From Pleurocapsa sp. PCC 7327 (lineage in GTDB: Bacteria > Cyanobacteriota > Cyanobacteriia > Cyanobacteriales > Microcystaceae), in the NCBI RefSeq assembly GCF_000317025.1, contig NC_019689.1:3612024-3676023 (forward strand): a stretch of DNA of 64,000 bases, in the 5' to 3' direction. A program made the translations under genes and the position numbers. The notes beneath the pieces were generated by a model, which was given only the letters and a program-made list of their open reading frames with translations, was not told the DNA's origin and did not search any database. Below, piece by piece: positions 9,196 through 19,000 of this stretch. Each line of letters begins with the position of its first letter. Position 1 is the stretch's first letter.

Positions 9196-11463
9196 ATGGA
9201 CGAACAATTGGAAGTTTTTTTCTCATTATTTACACCTGTCAGCGACCTAGCCACAGGAGAAATCGGTCGGAGGTTAGAAGCCGTTTTCGGTCGCCGTGGT
9301 AATGATAGCTTGTATGCCTTTGCGCCCGGCGCAGCTAGTCCGCCCCAAAATCAAAATGTCGATATTTTATTCGGGGACATATTTGACAACACTTTAGAAG
9401 AATTTGAAGTTATTTTTGGTATCCAGACTAGCCCCCAAGGCGGCAATCCCCTACTGATTCTAGAGAGGAATATCCCCTCTGTAGGAAGAGACCGTCACGT
9501 TCTCGGAGATACCACTACACCTTACTATTTAGGCGACCCAAATACTCTAACTACCTCGAATCTATTTGGGACTAATGAGTTTGCCGTCATTTACGATTTC
9601 GATCCCAATCAAGATACGATACAGCTCAACGGTTCAGCACAGGATTATGTCTTGCTAGAAGTGAATAATTTGCAGGTTGAAGGAGTCTCACAGCCGTTTT
9701 TTGGTGAAGCGATTTTTTCGCTTAGACAAGGAGTCCCCGACCTCGTCGGCTACGTGATTTCGAGAGATGAAGTCGATTTAAGTCTGAGGGCTAATTATTT
9801 CGAGTATGTGGGCAACCAACCCCCACGAAGACCAGAGCAGAGACGGGTTCAACAATTAGGGGGAGCTGGACTCGAACTCGGAATTGATACAGCTACAGAC
9901 CCTTCGGGTAATGTCTACGTAACCGGAACGACTACTGGGACGATTCAAAATGGAACCACCTCCGCAGGGTTCTCAGATTTCTGGGTAGCCAAATACGACA
10001 GCCGAGGCAATCAGTTATTCATTCGGCAGTTTGGCAGTTCTGATAATGACTCGGTCTTAGACATCGCCACGGACAGTGCCGGGAACTTCTACGTGTCGGG
10101 AGCGACCCAGGGCAACTTGTTTGGTCCGAGGCAGTCACAATCACAGGATTCCTATGTAGCCAAGTACGATAGCAATGGCAATCTGTTGTGGGGGCGGCAA
10201 TTTGGTTCTAATGTAATCCCTAATGCTTTTTCCAGTGCTGCTACAGCTCTTGATGTGGATGCACAAGGAAATGTCACTGCATCGGGATTGGGACTGAAAA
10301 ATAACACTCGAACAAACATCTTTAATTTTCCCATTCAGGACGATTCTTACGCGCTCAGATTCGACACTAATGGCAACCAGCAGTGGTTTACGGAGATTAG
10401 AGATCCCGTAGCTCCTGCCCCTTTGAACGAAACTCCCTTTTTTGACGAGACATACGACGTTGCCGTCGATAGGAATGGTAATACCTACTTAGTCGGATGG
10501 ACTCAGGGTTTAGTCAGAGAATCCGATCCTGGTCGAGAGGTTTCCAAGTATGATGTTTGGTTGGCGAGGCTCAATCCCAGCGGTCAGGTGCAGTGGGTTC
10601 AACAGTTGGGAAGTCAAGATTTGGGTCTTGAATTTCCTTGGGGAGTTGACACTGACAGCCAAGGCAATGTCTACGCGACTGGATGGACGACAGGCAATTT
10701 TCCGGCAGGTAGCCAAGCCAATCCTGCTTACGATATCTGGCTTGCCAGATTTAACCCAGCAGATGGCACTCCGACATGGATCAGACAGTTCGGCACTCCA
10801 GGCGATGATGGCTCCTTTTTAGCTGACATGGAGATCGACTCACAAGATGGGATCTACATAACCGGATATACCGACGATAGGCTCGGCGGACGCGGCAGAA
10901 ATAGAGGAAGAAATGATGCCTGGGTGGCGAGATTCGACACGGCAGGCAACAATCAGTGGATTCAACGGTTTGGAAGTGCGGGAACCGACTACGCGACAGG
11001 CATTAGTGTAGATGCCAACGCGAGCAGAGTTAATGTGACTGGATTTACCGATGGTTCTTTAGGAGCTACCAATACTGAAGCTGTAGATGCCTGGTTCGCT
11101 CAGCTTGACGCTAGGCGGGGAAGAGTGCAAAGAGTGACTGGCTCTGCAAGGGATAGAATCGCTGGCGACGAGTCGGGTACAGCGCCTACTGAGGCTTCCC
11201 AACTTGTCCCCAGCCAGCAACTTCCCGCTGGTGACAATCGCGCTAATCCCAGTCAGGGGGTTCCTGGGAGTGTTGCAGTAGACCAACAGCGAGTTGAATC
11301 TGCGCTCGCTCGCATCTTCGATCCCAATGCGGCAAACGGTTTCCCCAGGGCTTTGGGAAATGCGGTTAGAGATGATTTTGCTAACTTTCTCAATCCCACC
11401 GACACTCATTCAGCCTCAGATCCAACTCTAACTCCAGCCGATGCCGATACAGTTGTAGCTTAA
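9196..11463 (+). CDS. SBBP-repeat beta-propeller protein with RTX-like N-terminal region
   Basis: This 755-residue protein starts at ATG 9196 after a GAGAGGA ribosome site. Residues about 30-210 resemble the cyanobacterial calcium-binding/haemolysin-like region (RGNDSLYAF, GDTTTPYYLGDPN, FGTNEFAVIYDFDPNQDTIQL). Residues about 215-650 contain repeated SBBP units of the form W(V)QQLGS...GNVYVTGTT...D(F/A)WVAKYD, which should fold into a beta-propeller. The last 100 residues are rich in D, N and A. There is no Sec signal peptide. RTX-like proteins are commonly exported by type I systems, so extracellular location is an inference. The role is unknown. The gene is monocistronic and divergent from bioB. 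Confidence 0.82.
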   Translation: MDEQLEVFFSLFTPVSDLATGEIGRRLEAVFGRRGNDSLYAFAPGAASPPQNQNVDILFGDIFDNTLEEFEVIFGIQTSPQGGNPLLILERNIPSVGRDRHVLGDTTTPYYLGDPNTLTTSNLFGTNEFAVIYDFDPNQDTIQLNGSAQDYVLLEVNNLQVEGVSQPFFGEAIFSLRQGVPDLVGYVISRDEVDLSLRANYFEYVGNQPPRRPEQRRVQQLGGAGLELGIDTATDPSGNVYVTGTTTGTIQNGTTSAGFSDFWVAKYDSRGNQLFIRQFGSSDNDSVLDIATDSAGNFYVSGATQGNLFGPRQSQSQDSYVAKYDSNGNLLWGRQFGSNVIPNAFSSAATALDVDAQGNVTASGLGLKNNTRTNIFNFPIQDDSYALRFDTNGNQQWFTEIRDPVAPAPLNETPFFDETYDVAVDRNGNTYLVGWTQGLVRESDPGREVSKYDVWLARLNPSGQVQWVQQLGSQDLGLEFPWGVDTDSQGNVYATGWTTGNFPAGSQANPAYDIWLARFNPADGTPTWIRQFGTPGDDGSFLADMEIDSQDGIYITGYTDDRLGGRGRNRGRNDAWVARFDTAGNNQWIQRFGSAGTDYATGISVDANASRVNVTGFTDGSLGATNTEAVDAWFAQLDARRGRVQRVTGSARDRIAGDESGTAPTEASQLVPSQQLPAGDNRANPSQGVPGSVAVDQQRVESALARIFDPNAANGFPRALGNAVRDDFANFLNPTDTHSASDPTLTPADADTVVA

Positions 11464-11613
11464 GTTCAGCTTCTAGAGGTTTTCAGCTTGAGGATCTTCA
11501 AAAACAGGCTTGATGAAAGCTTATTGAATTGATAATAATGACAGGAACGCGATCGCAGTTAACCTTAATTACTCGCAACAGAGAAACGATCGAGTGCAGA
11601 CTTCCGATTGTCT

Positions 11614-12510
11614 TTAATTTGCTCCCACAAACTCTAAAATACGATCTGCTGTTATCTGAGGCTGTTCTAGATGGGGAACGTGACCGCAATTTTCTATCCA
11701 AACGAGTTGGCTATCGGGGAGCAACTGCTCGAATTGCATCGCTGCTTTCGTTCCCAAAATGCGATCGCACTTTCCCCATAAAATTAAGCTAGACTGCTGG
11801 ATCTGCGATAGTTGAGTAGAAAAATTGCCATAACCGCCGCTTTTAGTGAAAGCAATCAACGCTTCTCGCCACCCCGGACAATTTAAGTGCAAAGCAGCAC
11901 AGAGTTGAGCGTCTCGACTGGCAAAGCTTTTGTCATAGTAAGCGGCGCGACTGATGTTTTGACGGACTCTCGGATTGCGCAAAAACTCTGTCGCCCAGTA
12001 GTCCAAGGGAGGAAACATCAGTTTCCCTGCCATTGGAGAATTGCTTAATCCGGCACTATCCAAGAGAATCAATTTTTTGACGGCTTCTGGATAAGCTAGC
12101 GTAAAATCGATCGCGGTTGCCCCTCCCATCGATGCCCCAACTAAAATAACGGGCTGTTGGATGAGAGTTTTCCAGAAATAGTAAAGATGGGCTTTAATCT
12201 CTGCTGATGAAAACGATAATCCGGGAAGCCTTTGTGTAAAGCCAAATCCCAATAAATCAACTGCCCAAGTTTCTCTAGCTTGGACTAATAGCGGCATCAA
12301 GCGACGAAATTCTAGGAGCGAACTATCAAACCCGTGCAGTAATAGAAATGGCGTTTCTCCCCTTCCCTGACGAGTGTAAGTCATTGTTATGGATTGAGGA
12401 CTGAGTGGCGTTGAGAGGGCATGAGATTCGATTTGACGAATTAGAGCGATCGAAGTCGATTCGGTTAGATTTTCGGCTTCTGAGGGAATAAAGCTGGGAA
12501 ACATAAACAA
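11614..12510 (-). CDS. Alpha/beta-fold hydrolase
   Basis: A 298-residue protein with the complete alpha/beta hydrolase pattern: the oxyanion segment LLLHGFDSS (about 56-64), nucleophile elbow GASMG with S127, a catalytic aspartate in ILWGKCDRILG and a catalytic histidine in NCGHVPHLEQP near the end. The substrate cannot be read from the sequence; esterases, lyases and haloalkane-dehalogenase-like enzymes share this plan. No signal peptide is visible. It is flanked by unrelated genes and a decayed insertion sequence. Confidence 0.88.
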   Translation of the reverse strand: MFMFPSFIPSEAENLTESTSIALIRQIESHALSTPLSPQSITMTYTRQGRGETPFLLLHGFDSSLLEFRRLMPLLVQARETWAVDLLGFGFTQRLPGLSFSSAEIKAHLYYFWKTLIQQPVILVGASMGGATAIDFTLAYPEAVKKLILLDSAGLSNSPMAGKLMFPPLDYWATEFLRNPRVRQNISRAAYYDKSFASRDAQLCAALHLNCPGWREALIAFTKSGGYGNFSTQLSQIQQSSLILWGKCDRILGTKAAMQFEQLLPDSQLVWIENCGHVPHLEQPQITADRILEFVGAN

Positions 12511-12559
12511 TAAAGCCGTATTTTAATAGCGATACCTCTTTATTGAAGTTTAAACCCAA

Positions 12560-12851
12560 GCACTCATTTTAGGTGCCTTACAGACAAAAGAAACGTCATT
12601 GATAATTCGCCATTCGCCATTAAAATCTAAAAACATTGAATTTATAGCTATAATCCATCTCTATTTCTCAATCGCAAACTGATAATTGCCAATTGCGAAT
12701 TGCTATAAGATGTTTCGCTTCGCGATCGCTACGCTCAACATGACGTACTATACTTTTGGGCTCTGTACAGGACAAAAAATGAGAGTAGAGGTTGCAATAG
12801 GTGACAGAAAAAGGGTCTCATAGAAAGTTACCACACAATCGTTGAACCCCT
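12560..12851. other. Intergenic stretch with short palindromes and the probable left flank of a decayed insertion sequence
   Basis: No gene is visible here. The stretch holds AT-rich inverted motifs (ATTCGCCATTCGCC, CCAATTGCGAATTG) like those near 37.97-38.05 kb. It also holds CTGTACAGGAC at about 12765-12775, upstream of the IS4-type transposase remnant. A similar CTGTACAGGA lies near 50.86 kb. The sequence just before the transposase is therefore probably the insertion sequence's left end. Confidence 0.4.
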
Positions 12852-13353
12852 ATGAACCAAGTTAACCTACTGCGAGACAGTTTGAAACCCCTTCTCCCAT
12901 GGCACGGTGCTCGACTCAATTTTCTGGCTTTGTTTTTAATTGCCCTCATCAGAGTTAAAATAGCGGTAGGGTTTAGGAGCGAGGCGAAAACTGGTTCAAA
13001 CTATCAGCGATTACAACGGTTTTTCAAAAAATTCGACCTTGATTATTCTTTGATTGCTAAATTGATTGTTGCCTTAAGGAAAATTCCGCAGCCTTGGGTA
13101 TTAAGCATTGACCGCACAGAATGGTCGTTTGGGCCAACTCGTTTTCATATCTTTATGCTGGGAATCGTACATCAAGGAGTAGCTGATCCGATAGTTTGGA
13201 CGATGCTGTCGAAGAAAGGCAACTCTAACAGTGATGAGCGGATGGATTTAGTCGATAAGTTTTAGGAAATATTCCCCGACGCCAAAATTGATTATCTATG
13301 TGGAGATAGAGAGTTTATCGGCCAAGAATGGTTAATTAATTATTATCTCGGAT
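12852..13353 (+). pseudogene. IS4-type transposase remnant (N-terminal part, internal stop)
   Basis: From ATG 12852 the frame encodes a typical cyanobacterial IS4-group transposase start (MNQVNLLRDSLKPLLPWHGA). It includes LSIDRTEWSFG with the first catalytic aspartate. A TAG at 13263-13265 interrupts it, but the same frame continues with family-like sequence, EIFPDAKIDYLCGDREF, which contains the second catalytic aspartate. It then ends at a TGA near 13353. Full-length relatives are longer, and the C-terminal part with the catalytic glutamate is missing. The element is therefore dead. Compared with relatives there also seems to be a short deletion around RVKIAVGFRSEA. Confidence 0.85.
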
Positions 13354-13499
13354 GACTCGCCCACCACAGCTATTACTGACTATGGATTAATATTTAACAC
13401 TTAATTAGAGAAAATTTAAAAATTAATTAATCTTTAATTTTTGAGTTGATTAAGACACAGCTGTTCAAAAATTTAATAATGGATGTACTCTAAAAATTA

Positions 13500-13802
13500 A
13501 TGATGTCTAATTCAACCATTCGTGTTATTGCCCACGTAATAGCACTACCTAACAAAATAGAAGAATTAAAAGCAGTTCTTCTCAATCTTGTCGAACCTAC
13601 TCGTCAAGAAGAAGGTTGTATTCAGTATGACTTATTTCAGAATCAGACCGATCCGACCGATTTTACTTTTGTAGAAGAATGGACGACTAAACAAGCTTTA
13701 GACAAGCATTTGGCGAGCGAACATCTTCAAGCTGCCGTACAAAAAATAGATGGTTTAGTAGCTGCTAATCCAGATATTCGGACTTATCATCAATTAAAGT
13801 AA
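13500..13802 (+). CDS. Antibiotic-biosynthesis-monooxygenase (ABM) domain protein
   Basis: This 100-residue protein is a single ABM domain: VIAHVIALPNKIEELKAVLLNLVEPTRQEEGC, then YDLFQNQTDPTDFTFVEEWTTKQALDKHLASEHL. This is the ferredoxin-like dimeric fold of YgiN-type putative quinol monooxygenases. ATG codons at 13500 and 13503 are alternative starts one codon apart. Substrate and reaction are unknown, and the family also contains non-catalytic members. It lies immediately after the decayed insertion sequence and may be expressed alone. Confidence 0.85.
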   Translation: MMSNSTIRVIAHVIALPNKIEELKAVLLNLVEPTRQEEGCIQYDLFQNQTDPTDFTFVEEWTTKQALDKHLASEHLQAAVQKIDGLVAANPDIRTYHQLK

Positions 13803-13825
13803 GTTAAGCAAAAATTTCAGATAAA

Positions 13826-14017
13826 TTAGACGTTTTCTGCCCAATCCCAAATTTTTTCTAACTGTCGAAGATTAATTAATCCATACTTCCATAAAACCAT
13901 CGGCAACACGGTGGGATTTTCTTGAGAATAACGGAGAGCGAGTTTGATGGAGTTGCCTGGAACGGCTAACTCTTCGACTAAAAATTTAACCAATCGTTGT
14001 TGCGTCTTAGTTTTCAT
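13826..14017 (-). CDS. DUF2949 family small protein
   Basis: A 63-residue protein read from ATG 14017 (MKTKTQQRLVKFLVEEL). The open frame extends upstream to 14191, but that part overlaps the C-terminal coding region of the neighbouring SPFH gene and is not conserved-looking. The shorter start is therefore chosen. The pattern (L)VKFL.EEL.(I)P...I.LAL......LPM.LW.YGLI.L.QLE.I.DW matches DUF2949, a small cyanobacterial family of unknown function. A second member lies at 42791-42988 in this window and aligns along its whole length. Confidence 0.78.
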   Translation of the reverse strand: MKTKTQQRLVKFLVEELAVPGNSIKLALRYSQENPTVLPMVLWKYGLINLRQLEKIWDWAENV

Positions 14018-14132
14018 CGCTCTAACCCAGCTAACGATTTTGACTTGAAACTGAATATACTCAACCCACGTGTCAAGAAAATGACAAGCGATTTTTGCTA
14101 AGAACAAATTGCGATCGCTAAATTTGCTAGCG

Positions 14133-14975
14133 TTATTGTTGCACGTCACTAATATTAAACAAAAAGGGCACGTTACTCTTAGAATCGCCACTAATTACTA
14201 GAACTCTTGGCATTTGTGCGCCGCCTTCTCTCCACGATTCGATCGCTTCTTTTTGCAACACTAATGCCCCGCCCTGCGCTTTGAGGGTTTCTGCCAGCAA
14301 TCGTTGCGCTTCTGCCTTGCCTTTAGCACGGTTGATGTCTGCTTGTGCCTGTTGTTCGGCTTCCTGGGCGATGTAAACGGCTCGTTGAGCGCGTTGTTCG
14401 GCAATTTGTTTCTCTTCTACCGCTCTGGCAAACTCAGGAGAGAAAGTGAGATCGACAACGCTAGTATCTAACACGATAATCCCATACTTCTCTAAGCGTT
14501 CGCCCAGCGCATTATCAAAGTCTTGTTTGAGTTCGCTTCTTTGGGTAATGGCTTGTTCTACCGTTCTCTTAGCCGCAGCAATTTTGAAAGATTCTTGAGT
14601 TTGAGGCGCGATAATTTTGGAGACAATATTTTGTAAGGTACCTTGTTTTCTTCTAATGTCCACTACTTGCACGGGATCGAGACGAAAGTTGATAGCAAAG
14701 CTAGCCGATAAATCCTGAAGATCCTTAGTCGAACTCTGTGCGGGAACTTCAAACTTCTGCACCGTGACATCATAAATATCGACAGTGGAAACAAAAGGAG
14801 GCTTGAAATGCAGCCCTTCTAGCAATGCCCCGTCTCTCGCTTTCCCCAAAATACTTAATACTCCCGCCTGTCCGGGGTTGACGATGACAAAAGAATTAAA
14901 ACCAATTAAAACGATTAAAGCAATAATAAGTCCGCCGAGTAGGGATTGCCAATTTGTCGAAGCCTGAGATTTCAC
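14133..14975 (-). CDS. SPFH/prohibitin (band 7) membrane protein
   Basis: This 280-residue protein has one N-terminal membrane helix (about residues 13-32, LLGGLIIALIVLIGFNSFVIV). A band-7/SPFH domain follows (about 33-210, starting NPGQAGVLSILGKARDG), then an alanine/glutamine-rich coiled coil (EEKQIAEQRAQRAVYIAQEAEQQAQADINRAKGKAEAQRL). Cyanobacterial prohibitins form large membrane rings that are linked to protein quality control. The exact role is not shown by the sequence. The gene's 3' end lies 115 bases from the DUF2949 start, with no recognisable terminator between them, so co-transcription is possible. Confidence 0.92.
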   Translation of the reverse strand: MKSQASTNWQSLLGGLIIALIVLIGFNSFVIVNPGQAGVLSILGKARDGALLEGLHFKPPFVSTVDIYDVTVQKFEVPAQSSTKDLQDLSASFAINFRLDPVQVVDIRRKQGTLQNIVSKIIAPQTQESFKIAAAKRTVEQAITQRSELKQDFDNALGERLEKYGIIVLDTSVVDLTFSPEFARAVEEKQIAEQRAQRAVYIAQEAEQQAQADINRAKGKAEAQRLLAETLKAQGGALVLQKEAIESWREGGAQMPRVLVISGDSKSNVPFLFNISDVQQ

Positions 14976-15178
14976 GGGTTGCTCTCCTTCTGGTATGCGA
15001 TTCGCCCATCCGCATCATACAGAAAAAAATGCCCTCTGGTTTGACTGCTTACTTTTGATGCTCGCCCATCTGAGGCACGAATCGCTGCTTGAATCTTAGG
15101 AGCCAAAGTTAAAACACATGTTATAACTTAAGAAAAAGAAAACAATCGATCTCGCACCTGGGCACATCGTAAGTCATT

Positions 15179-15406
15179 ATGGCAATGCAACTCAAAATCA
15201 GAAAAATTGGCAACTCTTATGGTGTCATCTTTCCCAGTGAAATGATATCTCGACTCAAAGTAGCTGAAGGAGATTCCGTATACGTCACTGAGTCTGCTGA
15301 AGGATACAACATCTCTGCTTTCGATCCTGACTTTGCAGAAACAATGGCTGCTTTTGAAGAAACCTACCGCCAGTATCGCAATGCTTTCAAGGAACTTGCC
15401 AAGTGA
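15179..15406 (+). CDS. AbrB/MazE-type antitoxin
   Basis: This 75-residue protein has an N-terminal SpoVT-AbrB DNA-binding fold (about residues 3-48: LKIRKIGNSYGVIFPSEMI...VAEGDSVYV). A short acidic helical tail (FAETMAAFEETYRQYRNAFKELAK) is the likely toxin-binding part. Its stop codon overlaps the start of the downstream Doc toxin by four bases (GTGA), the usual coupling in such operons. It probably neutralises the toxin and represses its own promoter. The pairing AbrB with Doc is a known arrangement. Confidence 0.9.
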   Translation: MAMQLKIRKIGNSYGVIFPSEMISRLKVAEGDSVYVTESAEGYNISAFDPDFAETMAAFEETYRQYRNAFKELAK

Positions 15407-15834
15407 CCGGCAGAGAATCTGTATGGTTATCAGAAAAGGCTATTAAAGCTATTTATGAAATTCTGATAGCCAGAACTGGTGGTACTTTTGGAGTGCTAGA
15501 CCCAGGAATGCTTGAGTCTACCCTAGCTAAACCCAAAAATCTTTACTACTACAGCGATCGCGCTTCTATTTTCAGGCTTGCCGCAACCTATGGCTATGGT
15601 TTTATTAAAAATCATTGCTTCGTTGATGGCAATAAAAGGGTAGCTTTAGCTGCGGTTGCTGTTTTTCTCATCAGAAATGGCTACCGACTGAATGCAAGTG
15701 AAGTTGAAGCTGCGACATTCTTTCTCAATTTAGCAAGCAGAATTGAAAGCCAGGATGAGGGAATAGATCGCCTGACGGAATGGATTGAGAAGAACAGCAA
15801 TCCTATAGAGAAAAGCGATCCAAATACTTTTTGA
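15403..15834 (+). CDS. Death-on-curing (Doc/Fic-fold) toxin
   Basis: This 143-residue protein starts at GTG 15403 and overlaps the antitoxin stop. The signature HCFVDGNKR with H71, D75, N77 and R79 matches the Doc active-site motif HxFxDxNKR. Doc kinases phosphorylate elongation factor Tu and stop translation. The protein has the usual length and an intact motif, so the toxin is probably functional and held by the upstream antitoxin. No insertion-sequence or plasmid genes adjoin it, so a chromosomal addiction or stress module is the simplest reading. Confidence 0.92.
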   Translation: MTGRESVWLSEKAIKAIYEILIARTGGTFGVLDPGMLESTLAKPKNLYYYSDRASIFRLAATYGYGFIKNHCFVDGNKRVALAAVAVFLIRNGYRLNASEVEAATFFLNLASRIESQDEGIDRLTEWIEKNSNPIEKSDPNTF

Positions 15835-16005
15835 AGCAGCTAGAAAAGTTTACCCATTAGATAGTTAATTTGTACCTGTTCGGTTTGACTGAAGTCGCGA
15901 TCGCAACGACTCTTAAGACTCAGAAATTATTCCGGCTAGCATTATCCCCCTTCCAAAATCCTCCCTCTACAATAGAAGTGTGAAGAAAGTTTGCAGGCTT
16001 GGGAT

Positions 16006-19000
16006 ATGAAACGCATCGTTGTCATTACTGGGTTTGAATCATTCAACGCCGATCTATACCGAAAAGCGGCACAGTTAGCGACTTCTCGATGTGAGGGATT
16101 AGAGGTGCAGGTATTTAGCGATCGCTCTCTCATGACGGAACCTGAAACAATAGAAAAAGCCCTCAAAGATGCCCAAGTCTTTTTTGCTAGCTTAATCTTC
16201 GATTACGACCAAGTAATGTGGTTGCGTCAGAGGGTGCAGCACATTCCTATCCGCCTCGTCTTCGAGTCCGCACTCGAATTAATGAGTCTCACGCAACTGG
16301 GTAAATTCTCCATTGGCGACAAACCCAAAGGAATGCCCAAACCCGTTCAATTCATCCTCAGCAAATTCTCTAGCGGCAGGGAAGAAGACAAACTCGCTGG
16401 ATATATCAGCTTCTTAAAAACGGGGCCCAAACTCCTCAAATTCATCCCTCTACAAAAAGTTCAAGACTTGCGAAACTGGTTGATCGTCTATGGGTACTGG
16501 AATGCTGGCGGTTCGGACAATTTCGCTGCCATGTGTTGGACTATTGCAGATAAATATTTAGGATTGAAAGTAGGAGACATTCCCGAACCCATCGAAACTC
16601 CCAACATGGGATTGTTTCATCCCGACTATCCAGGATATTTCACCTCTCCTTGCGAGTATTTGGATTGGTATTTTCAAAGGAATCAGGAGAAAAAGGATTC
16701 TCCAGTAGTTGGTATTCTCCTTTATCGCAAGCATGTCATTACCAAACAATCCTATATCGCTAAACTCATTCGTTATTTTGAAGAAGAAGGGTTGATTCCC
16801 TTACCTGTTTTTCTCAATGGGGTGGAAGGTCATGTTGCAGTTAGGGATTGGATGACTACTGAATATGAAACCCGTCAACGCCAGCAGGGAAATATTGAAA
16901 CTCCCTCTCTATCCCAAGATGCAGTAGAAGTTGACGCGATCGTTTCTACCATCGGTTTTCCCTTAGTTGGCGGTCCTGCGGGTTCGATGGAAGCAGGACG
17001 GCAAGTAGAGGTTGCGAAAAAAATTTTAACGGCTAAGAATATTCCTTATATCGTTGCCGCACCTTTGCTAATTCAAGATATTTATTCTTGGACGAGACAA
17101 GGTATTGGCGGATTGCAAAGCGTGGTATTGTATGCATTGCCAGAACTCGACGGCGCGATCGATACCGTTCCGCTGGGGGGATTAGTTGGAGAAGATATTT
17201 ATCTGGTTCCAGAAAGAGTCAAACGCCTCACGGGAAGAATTAAGAACTGGATTAAACTAAAACAAACGCCTCCTGCCGAACGGAAAATTGCGATTTTATT
17301 ATATGGTTTTCCGCCCGGATATGGGGCGACCGGAACGGCAGCTTTATTAAATGTTCCTCGCAGTTTGATTAAGTTACTTCAAGCACTAAAAGAACAGGGT
17401 TATACGGTTGGAGAACTGCCGGAGGATGGAGAAGAAATCATTCGTAGAGTGAAAGAGGCGGATGAGATAATTAGTGGTAAGGAGCAACTAACAACAACAG
17501 TTAATGTAAAAACTTTAGAAAATTGGTTGGGTTATCTCCTGACGACTCGCATTGAAAAGCAATGGAAATCGCTGACAGGAACGGGAATTAAAACCTATGG
17601 AGATGAGTTTCAGATCGGTGGAATTCAATTAGGAAATATTTGGATTGGAGTCCAACCACCACTCGGTCTTTCTGGCGACCCAATGCGATTGATGTTTGAA
17701 AAAGATTTAACCCCCCATCCTCAGTATGCAGCTTTCTATAAATGGTTGCAAAATGATTTCCAAGCCGATGCTGTCATTCATTTTGGCATGCATGGAACGG
17801 TAGAATGGTTGCCAGGATCGCCGTTAGGAAATACGGCTTATTCTTGGTCGGATATTTTATTAGGAAATCTACCTAATCTCTATATCTATGCCGCTAATAA
17901 TCCCTCGGAATCTATCTTGGCAAAACGTCGAGGATATGGAGTATTAATTTCCCATAACGTACCGCCCTATGGTCGGGCAGGATTATATAAAGAATTGATG
18001 GCACTGCGAGATTTAATTGCAGAATATCGAGAAGATCCTGAGAAAAATTATGCTCTCAGAGATGCTATCTGCCAGAAAATTGTCGATACGGGATTGGATG
18101 CAGATTGCAAATTTGAAGAGGGAGAAAAGCAAGGCATTGCTTTTACAGTTGAAAATGCTCGTCTGTTCAGCAAACATGCATTAACTAATTATTTTGTCAA
18201 GGTGTATGAATACTTACAAGTGGTAGAACAACGGTTATTTTCTTCGGGATTGCATACTTTAGGGGAAGTTCCCAATGAAGAAGAATTGACTTCCTATCTC
18301 GAAGCTTATTTTGGGGATAAATTACCAGAAAAGGCAAGGGAAGCTATTGTGACAGGAGAAAAAGAAACGCTAGAAATTTTCTATTCACAAAACGGTTATT
18401 CAGAAACGATAAAAGAAGCTCAAAATATTCGAGATTTGCTATTTCAAACTACTGAGGAATTAACCAATCTTCTTCGAGGATTAAATGGAGAATATGTACC
18501 GCCCGCACCTGGGGGAGATTTATTGCGGGATGGAATTGGCGTATTGCCGACTGGAAGAAATATTCACGCTCTAGATCCCTATCGAATGCCTTCGTCTGCT
18601 GCCTATGAAAGGGGAAGAGAAATTGGGAAAAAAATTATTGCCCAAAATTTAGAAGAACATGGCAAGTATCCGGAAACCGTGGCGTTAATGTTATGGGGAT
18701 TAGATGTTATTAAAACTAAAGGAGAATCCATCGGGATTTTATTAGAATTAGTTGGTGCCGAACCTATCAAAGAAGGGACGGGAAGGATCGTTCGTTACGA
18801 GTTAAAACCTTTATCAGAAGTCGGACATCCTCGCATTGATATTTTAGGAAACCTTTCTGGGATTTTCCGAGATACTTTTGTCAATATTATTGAGTTATTA
18901 GACGATCTGTTTCAACGGGCAGCAGAAGCAGACGAACCAGAAGAAGAGAATTTCATCCGCAAGCATGCTTTAGCTTTAAAAGCACAAGGCGTTGAAAATG

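Noticed and set aside
13265-13353. Programmed readthrough of the TAG in the IS4-type transposase
   Set aside because: The frame ends soon afterwards and the last catalytic residue is missing, so decay explains it better.
15179-15834. AbrB/Doc pair as a new defence system
   Set aside because: Both proteins match known toxin-antitoxin families, with the usual overlap and active-site motif.
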